In this document: piece after piece, positions 58,224 through 64,000 of the stretch
How positions within the stretch are numbered: position 1 is the stretch's first letter
How the letters are laid out: each line of letters starts with the position of its first letter
Translations under genes and position numbers: made by a program
Notes under the pieces: model-generated
The model's input: only the letters and a program-made list of their open reading frames with translations
What the model was told of the DNA's origin: nothing
The model's database searches: none
Assembly: GCA_030490835.1 (NCBI GenBank)
Contig: CM059971.1
Span: 128,434,564 to 128,498,563, forward strand
DNA: 64,000 nt
Reading direction: 5' to 3'
Source of the DNA: Annona cherimola
Lineage: Eukaryota > Streptophyta > Magnoliopsida > Magnoliales > Annonaceae

Positions 58224-58600
58224 ATGCAGCAAATGAAACGGTCTATGATTAGCTAGATACATATATTTTCTGAAGATTTTTCATTGATGTATCTTTTTTG
58301 TAATATTTTCCACATTGTACGGAGGGGTGTCATTCCGTTTTTCTTTTTTCCTTTTAATCTTTTTTCTGAAGGGAGTATTACTCCTTTTCCCCCCCTCTTC
58401 CTCAATCAATGAATCAGCGAGTGCTGGTGTTCGTTGTACTTTTATGTTTTGAGAGTAGTCAATGAAATTTTTAGTAGAGACAGAAAATGGGGTTGTCTAC
58501 GATAGATATTAGTGATTAGTTTCACGTCCAGGCCAGCAGGTCGTTGTACTCGGGTTCATGAGTACTGTAAGATCCATCTTCTTCAATAAGATCCAGTTCT
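58224..58600 (+). other. Mitoferrin 3' UTR and flank
   Basis: T-rich sequence after the stop. CAATCAATGAATCAG near 58403 and AATGAAATTTT near 58460 are weak candidates for polyadenylation signals. Confidence 0.4.
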
Positions 58601-58601
58601 T

Positions 58602-58667
58602 AAGTTCCTTGCTAGAATTCTTTCAAAAAAAAAAAGAAAAAAGAAATATAAAGTTCCTTGCTAGAAT
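58602..58667. repeat. 17-bp perfect direct repeat around a 32-bp A-rich insert
   Basis: AAGTTCCTTGCTAGAAT occurs at 58602-58618 and 58651-58667. Between them lie 32 bases, almost all A with a few G and T. This is what a retroposon insertion leaves when almost only the tail is copied. Confidence 0.75.
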
Positions 58668-60670
58668 GGGGATAGGTCAAGGGTATCAGAGCGCGAGAGA
58701 ATCAGTCAACATGGCTGGAAGCCTGGAACCCGTTCGCATGAGGAATTGAGGATTGGTTGACTCGACTAAAGCATGATCCGGCGTCGAGGGTTCAGAACGC
58801 AGGAGCGGACATTATGTTTGACAGTTAATTCCAAAAGTACCTAATTTATAAGTTAATATTGTTGGTTAATATGTGAAATTACTAATATGTCCATCGAATT
58901 TTGGACATAATTGAAAATTTGAATATTATAACTCATCATTGTTCTAATTGTACATGACTAAATGAGATCTAAATTCGGAAAGCTATAATTTCATTTTTTT
59001 TTATTTAATCTTTTATTCTTTTATAATTGGGGTATTTTAGACATTTATAAAAATTTAATTAATGATTTTTAGAGGAATACAACTATAAACGTAGTGGGTA
59101 TATTTGAAAAAAGTTCTTTTTTTGAAAATATTAGTGCCAATGAGCAAAGTTCTTAAAACCCTAAATCCACATGAAAAACCACTTCCTTATGTACGACTTG
59201 TGGGAGAGATGGAAACCTGATATGAGACAATGACTATCCTCATCGCCAATTAGAGGAGCCATCACATCAAAAAAATTAGTATTGATAATAACTAGCCCAA
59301 CATAGCTAAGAGAAATTTCAACTAAGAACACCGAATGTGATGGGGGAATTTATGTTTTAAACCCTCAAACTTTGCATATTTGTATTTTAAACACTAAAGT
59401 TTGTGTTAAAAAAGATTTAGTTCTTTGTATTTTAGACCCTCGGCACTAATGATATTAAAAAATACCATTAAAATCTTGTCAAATGTCTAAAAATGGTAAT
59501 ATGCAAACTAAGATTTAATGGTGTTTTAAAATGCCATAAATACCTTGAGGGCTATGGATTTAAACTAAACGTCATATGATTTAAAATGCAAAGTGTATTT
59601 TGAGTATTTTACTGGATTTTAATGGCGTTTTTACTCCTGCTGGCAAGTGGCTTACAATATCTTTGCGCCTGGGCATCTTGCTTGGTATGCCACATATTTC
59701 CTTGTGCACTCTGTTTATGCCACTGTTCACCGATTGAATTTCAAAAGCTTGTTTCGATTCTAACTTCTAAACGCTCATACATGTGTTACAAAATGAGAAA
59801 TGGTTATTCGGCAGTTCATCATGTAACTAGTAAGCGACCGGTTAGGTCGGCTCCTGCCCATACTAGCGGGGCATTGTACTCGGGTTCTTCAATGAGATTC
59901 ACTATGGGCCTGTAAAGAAATTAGGGTCGAAATGTTGAAATATTATGGATATAAAAGAAATATGGTAAAATGTTATGGGTATAAGAAATTTTTTTCTTAA
60001 AAATAATAATAACAAAGCAGTATAATTAAGTAGTTAATACGTTGAATCATGTCAGTAGGTGGAAGAAGTGAAAAAGTTTTTTTTCCCCCTAATCACGTAC
60101 CAAATGAACTCTTAAAATAAAAAATTGAAGATTCAATTTTCTTCTGAATCAATGCTTTCCGTCAGTCATTAACATTTGAACATGTCATTATAACGCATTA
60201 AAGTTGTTTAGGTATAATATAATTTTAATGATTCTTATTAAAGGCTGTTTTCCTGTAAAACCGGATAAAATATGCAATCCCTTTGGTTGTCCATTTTGAG
60301 AATTTTGTTGATCCGTGCCCTTCATCATATTATAATTTGTGGATATTCGTATGATATAAAAATCATTTTAATTAGATTTGTATATAATTTATAGCATATC
60401 CAAATGCATGAGGTTTTGTATAATTTTATTTTTAATATATATTTATAAATATTTTCAATTTAAGGCCAATAAATCATCTTAGAAGCAATGCATTACTTGG
60501 ATTTAAACGAAAATAAAAATAGGAAATCCATGGGAGTATAAGATGCACTGTTTCGTGAGAGCATAACTCTTTCATTAAACATTTATCGCTATTCAGCTAG
60601 TCCTCCTACTTAAGTAAATGATTTTTGTAGGCAGATAACATTCGAAGCCGGGGTACTAGTAAAGTTACAG
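58668..60670. other. Intergenic spacer, no gene supported
   Basis: Mixed then AT-rich. TTGTACTCGGGTTC occurs at 58545 and again near 59876. The stretch 59935-59990 (AAATATTATGGATATAAAAG, ATGTTATGGGTATAAGAAAT) resembles ends of the Mutator-like family. The open frame at 59622-59915 has no recognisable features. Confidence 0.4.
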
Positions 60671-60679
60671 TTATGCTTA

Positions 60680-60975
60680 AATGCACCTGGGTCCTGAGTG
60701 CACTTAGCATCGGTGCACCCGGATGCATATATCTATTTTTTAATATTTATTTTTGAAATTTTTTTTACACAGTTTTAATTTAAGTATATTTAACATATAT
60801 CAATTTTCACTATTTTACTAAAAATGTCATTGATTTTATAAAATCCAAAAAAAAATTTAAAAATCTCTGAAAATAATACAAATTAATACGCATGTTAAAT
60901 ACACTTAAATTAATAATTTATGTAAAAAAAATTTCAAAAGTAAGCTAAGTGCATCCAGGTACATGAGATCGCACT
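60680..60975. repeat. Fold-back MITE, diverged copy
   Basis: Outer blocks TGCACCCGGATGCAT and AGTGCATCCAGGTACATGAG are inverted. The arms contain TTTAAGTATATTTAACATAT and ATGTTAAATACACTTAAATT. Confidence 0.55.
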
Positions 60976-61859
60976 CCTCTAAATTATTCCCTTTAAATTT
61001 GTATATTTGCAAATTAGAACTCATGTTCTGTACATTTGCCAATTTGATCTAGCAATATGCATTTTTTGCAAAATAATCCCTGGTATTAACAGGAAAAAAC
61101 TCTACTAGGTCTATTTTTCCAAAAAATACAATGTATACTCTAATATTCAAATATGCACAATATAGAATTTATTTAGTGAACTTTTATGAAGAAAAGTTGT
61201 AAATCTAAATAATAACTTTTATATCTGTCTAATAAAAATAAAATTCTATTTAAATTGTAAATTTTAATTTTACTACATATAAGTAGTGTGAAAATGATTT
61301 CATTTTTATTCTATGAAAGAATATTTTAGAAATATAAATTTTTATGATAAATATATATATAAATAGTTTTATAAGGATATACTTCTCAACATTAATTTAT
61401 TGGTGGAGAAATATAATTAAAAGGGTCATGCTCCTCTGAAACTGGTTATAATTCTATTTTTTAAAAACAGAGTCAACATGAATGTAAAACATTTTGAAAC
61501 TTATTAGCATAAATGTAAAAAATAAAATAATTGGCTAGATATGAATATTTTATTTTGAGTTGCTGTATATGCAAATAACTATCATGTCCCATATTTTAAC
61601 AGATAAATTTGTTGACAATTTGTATGCACTAAAAGAATAGATATCGGCAATTTAAGTAAAAACAAATATATTTTAGTTACATAACGATAATTTTTATATT
61701 TAATTTTTAAAAGACAAGTTATATTTATCATTTTACAAATGAGTCCCGATGCCATGCATCCGGCTCAAAATCTCATTTAAAATTTTTTAAGTCTTCTATA
61801 TGAAGCTGTGAAAAGTGCATTTAACTTAGATACCAATTTTTATTATTTTTGAAGAGGTA
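60976..61859. other. AT-rich intergenic spacer, no gene seen
   Basis: No coding or RNA feature. Fold-back-type debris at 61745-61850. Confidence 0.35.
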
Positions 61860-62225
61860 ATTTGGAACTAATTCACATAGTTTGTCCATAATCACAACTA
61901 TATCCACATAGTTTCAAAAATTATAAATAACTCTCATATAGTTAACCATAATTGGAAATATACCCATACTTTTATAATATTATTATTGCACTATCATAGC
62001 ATGAATACGTTTGCAAAGTTATGCAAATTACGTAAGTATATTTAAAAAAATTCAATATACCCATTTAATTCTAAAATTGCAAATACACTTACATAATTTG
62101 CATATCTTTATAAATATACACATTATGGTGATGCAGTAACAATGCAAATATATCTACAATTATAGTCAAATTATGTAAAAATTATTTACAATTTTAAAAA
62201 TTAAATAAGTATATTTGCAATTATA
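61860..62225. repeat. Imperfect long inverted repeat
   Basis: The left half (ACCATAATTGGAAATATACCC, AAGTTATGCAAATTACGTAA) recurs inverted in the right half (TTACATAATTTGCATATCTTT, GCAAATATATCTACAATTATA). Arms are diverged, so this is an old palindromic element without clear ends. Confidence 0.5.
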
Positions 62226-62522
62226 GTAGAACCATGCGACCCTTTTTGAAGACGTGTAACTCATGTTTAAAATTCAAAAGATGGTAAAACTGGGCATATG
62301 CATTAAATACACCTATAACAACATTTTTATAAAAAACATAAGAAGTTTTTTTAAAATAGGTAAAGCACATAAGTTTGCTCTTTTTTTTTTTGAAGAGCAT
62401 GTAAGTTTGCTTTAAATGATTAAATATGTACAAACTACATAATTAAACAAGCACGTTTGCAAACATGACCCAGGGTTTTAGGCGCATTGTTCGGAGACTC
62501 GGCTCCACTCAGCTCACACTAC

Positions 62523-62813
62523 GGGTGTGTTTGTTTGGGGCCAAAACTTGTCAATTAAAACTTTTCAACACAAAACTTTTCACTCTTCATAACTACTCTA
62601 TTTTTTAATTATTTTTTCACATTTTTCTATACAAACTACCCTACTGTTCAATCATTTCTACACAACTACCCATACAACTAACCTATCTATTTTAACTTTA
62701 TTCTCTTTACTCCTCATCATTACCCCTATTATATCACATCATTTTCTATCAATTTGACAACTTTTACCTCTAAAACTTTTCATCAAAAGTTTTACCTCCA
62801 ACCAAACACACCC
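62523..62813. repeat. Tourist-like MITE with TAC flanks (291 bp)
   Basis: The ends GGGTGTGTTTGTTTGGGG and AACCAAACACACCC are inverted repeats, with TAC on both sides (62520-62522 and 62814-62816). The interior is very close to the complement of 23952-24242. Confidence 0.85.
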
Positions 62814-63046
62814 TACATGTGCTTTGTAAATCTACGAAGGGCCAAATTCAATCCACAATAGTTAAAAGGCAAGTCTAGATTGGCTTGGCAAAGATTGTTT
62901 TAATTGGAGACCCTAAGAAGGCTTTCGATGTCCATCAGAATGGCCACATTTCTCAGATCAATTTGATCTGGAGTTCTTTCCCCTTTTACTGTTTGTGTTT
63001 TCGAACCTCAATCAGAAGATCCCGAAGAAAGTGCAGGACCAGCTGA

Positions 63047-63380
63047 TCGGATCACCATGACAATGCGGGGACGCGTACCCATTTTTGAAATTTTTTTTTG
63101 AAATTTTTTTTTACAATATTATTAATCTGTGTATTTAATATATGTATAAATTTTTATCATTTTTGAAATATTTTAGATATTTATTTTTTGATTTTTAAAT
63201 TACCTAAAATGCCACTTATTTTCAAAAATAAAAAATAAATATCTAAAATACTCCAAAAATAGTAAAAATTTATAAAGATGTTAAATACACTTATATTAAC
63301 AGTTTTATAAAAAAAAATTCAAAAAAATAAAAAAAATAGGTGTATGCGCCCGAAAGCATTGAGCGGGCGCATACGATCGG
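63047..63380. repeat. Fold-back MITE, copy with GC-rich ends
   Basis: The left end GATCGGATCACC…GGGGACGCGTACCC faces the right end GGTGTATGCGCCCG…GCGCATACGATCGG. The arms have TTAATCTGTGTATTTAATATA and TGTTAAATACACTTATATTA, and the central halves are mutually complementary. Confidence 0.6.
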
Positions 63381-63499
63381 CCTCAGACAATCACAACAGC
63401 CGCAAAATCAGGTCCTCCCCTCTTTCTGCTAGACCTGCTGAAATTCTTTAAAAACGTTGCAACTTACACCAAAACTAAACAAAATTTTGATTCTCTGCC

Positions 63500-63517
63500 C
63501 TCCTAGTTGCACATGAT
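63500..63517. repeat. SINE target-site duplication, left copy
   Basis: CTCCTAGTTGCACATGAT recurs exactly at 63635-63652. Confidence 0.9.
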
Positions 63518-63634
63518 TTTTTTTTTTAAAATTATTATTACATTCAGGAGCAGCAGCTGCTCCACCCAGGTTTTAATACCAGGACCACAGGCACATAAGC
63601 CCAGAGTGAGAACCACTGCGCCAACAGCGCTGGT
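63518..63634 (-). mobile_element. tRNA-derived SINE, 117 bp, with 18-bp target duplication
   Basis: On the minus strand the element starts GACCAGCGCTGTTGGCGCAG. TGGCGCAGTGG fits the Pol III A box, and GGTATTAAAACC about 40 bp later is a weakened B box. The 3' end is an A-rich tail. The perfect 18-bp flanking repeat marks a fairly recent insertion. It is unrelated in sequence to the Au-type copies. Confidence 0.85.
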
Positions 63635-63652
63635 CTCCTAGTTGCACATGAT

Positions 63653-64000
63653 TAATGTACAATATCCGGCGCTTAGGGCTCAAGGAAATGATGAAGGCTA
63701 CTGTGTGATGAAACGTTCTTGCTTTTCAGTACTTTCTAGCCCTTCACCTTTTGACATTCCATTTTCAACTCACCCCATGAAATGGAGTGTACACGGATCG
63801 TGACTTAGCTGTTCTCCAGTTCAGAGAAATAGCACATTATACATTCCTTCACCAGCCCCTCCCTAATTGGCATTCTCATTCTATCCACCAACCCACATTG
63901 TAAAAGTGATGGCACCCACTCTTTCAATTGATTCATTTTTGCTGACAGAGGTTATACACAGCATAAAGAATTTCACCATACCCTCTTGGCGTCATAACCG
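63653..64000. other. Window end, unassigned mixed sequence
   Basis: GC content rises compared with the spacer. No exon or RNA could be supported; a gene may lie beyond the edge. Confidence 0.3.

Noticed and set aside
17092..62813. CRISPR-like array from the many similar repeats
   Set aside because: The repeats are about 290 bp with inverted ends, irregular spacing and both orientations. They are MITEs in a plant genome.

Overview
This window is plant nuclear DNA from a flowering plant. Its genes are split by GT-AG introns, some several kilobases long. The spacers are AT-rich and full of small transposable elements, and the proteins are plant-specific families: golgin candidate GC3/GC4, RTNLB reticulon, MAKR, LEA2/NHL and half-size ABCG. 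Copies of an Au-type SINE, found across angiosperms, support this. The sequence alone does not let me name a genus.

Six protein-coding genes are supported. (1) Positions 1-9053, plus strand: the 3' part of a golgin candidate 4/3-like gene, whose 6.4-kb intron holds a nearly complete antisense RTE-type LINE and an Au-type SINE. (2) 14467-15757, minus: a five-exon reticulon-like protein of 250 aa. (3) 31710-33127, plus: a two-exon MAKR-type (membrane-associated kinase regulator) gene of 441 aa. (4) 42441-43181, minus: an intronless LEA2/NHL protein of 246 aa. (5) 46619-48466, plus: an intronless ABCG8/ABCG4-like half transporter of 615 aa. (6) 52258-58223, plus: a two-exon mitoferrin-like carrier of 356 aa with a 4.9-kb repeat-bearing intron and a 13-residue tandem duplication. 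The genes act in unrelated places (Golgi, ER, plasma membrane, mitochondrion). Plant genes are transcribed singly, so the order implies no joint pathway.

The rest is mostly a record of non-autonomous transposition. Several insertions can be defined to the base by target-site duplications: the RTE LINE (14 bp), two SINEs (18 and 11 bp), a fold-back MITE (perfect 9 bp), two Mutator-like elements (9 bp, imperfect), two hAT-like elements (8 bp, 7 of 8 matching), many Tourist-like MITEs with 3-bp TTA-type duplications (one nested inside another of the same family), and a 1.9-kb Copia-type LTR element with a primer-binding site but no gag-pol. Long stretches between them are AT-rich and show nothing further that I can support.

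I found no clearly new biological system. The best leads are the duplicated segment in mitoferrin, the Mutator-like element at 20052-21269 with a less AT-rich interior, the coding-free Copia-type element, the palindromic repeat families, and a 32-bp A-rich insertion between perfect 17-bp direct repeats.
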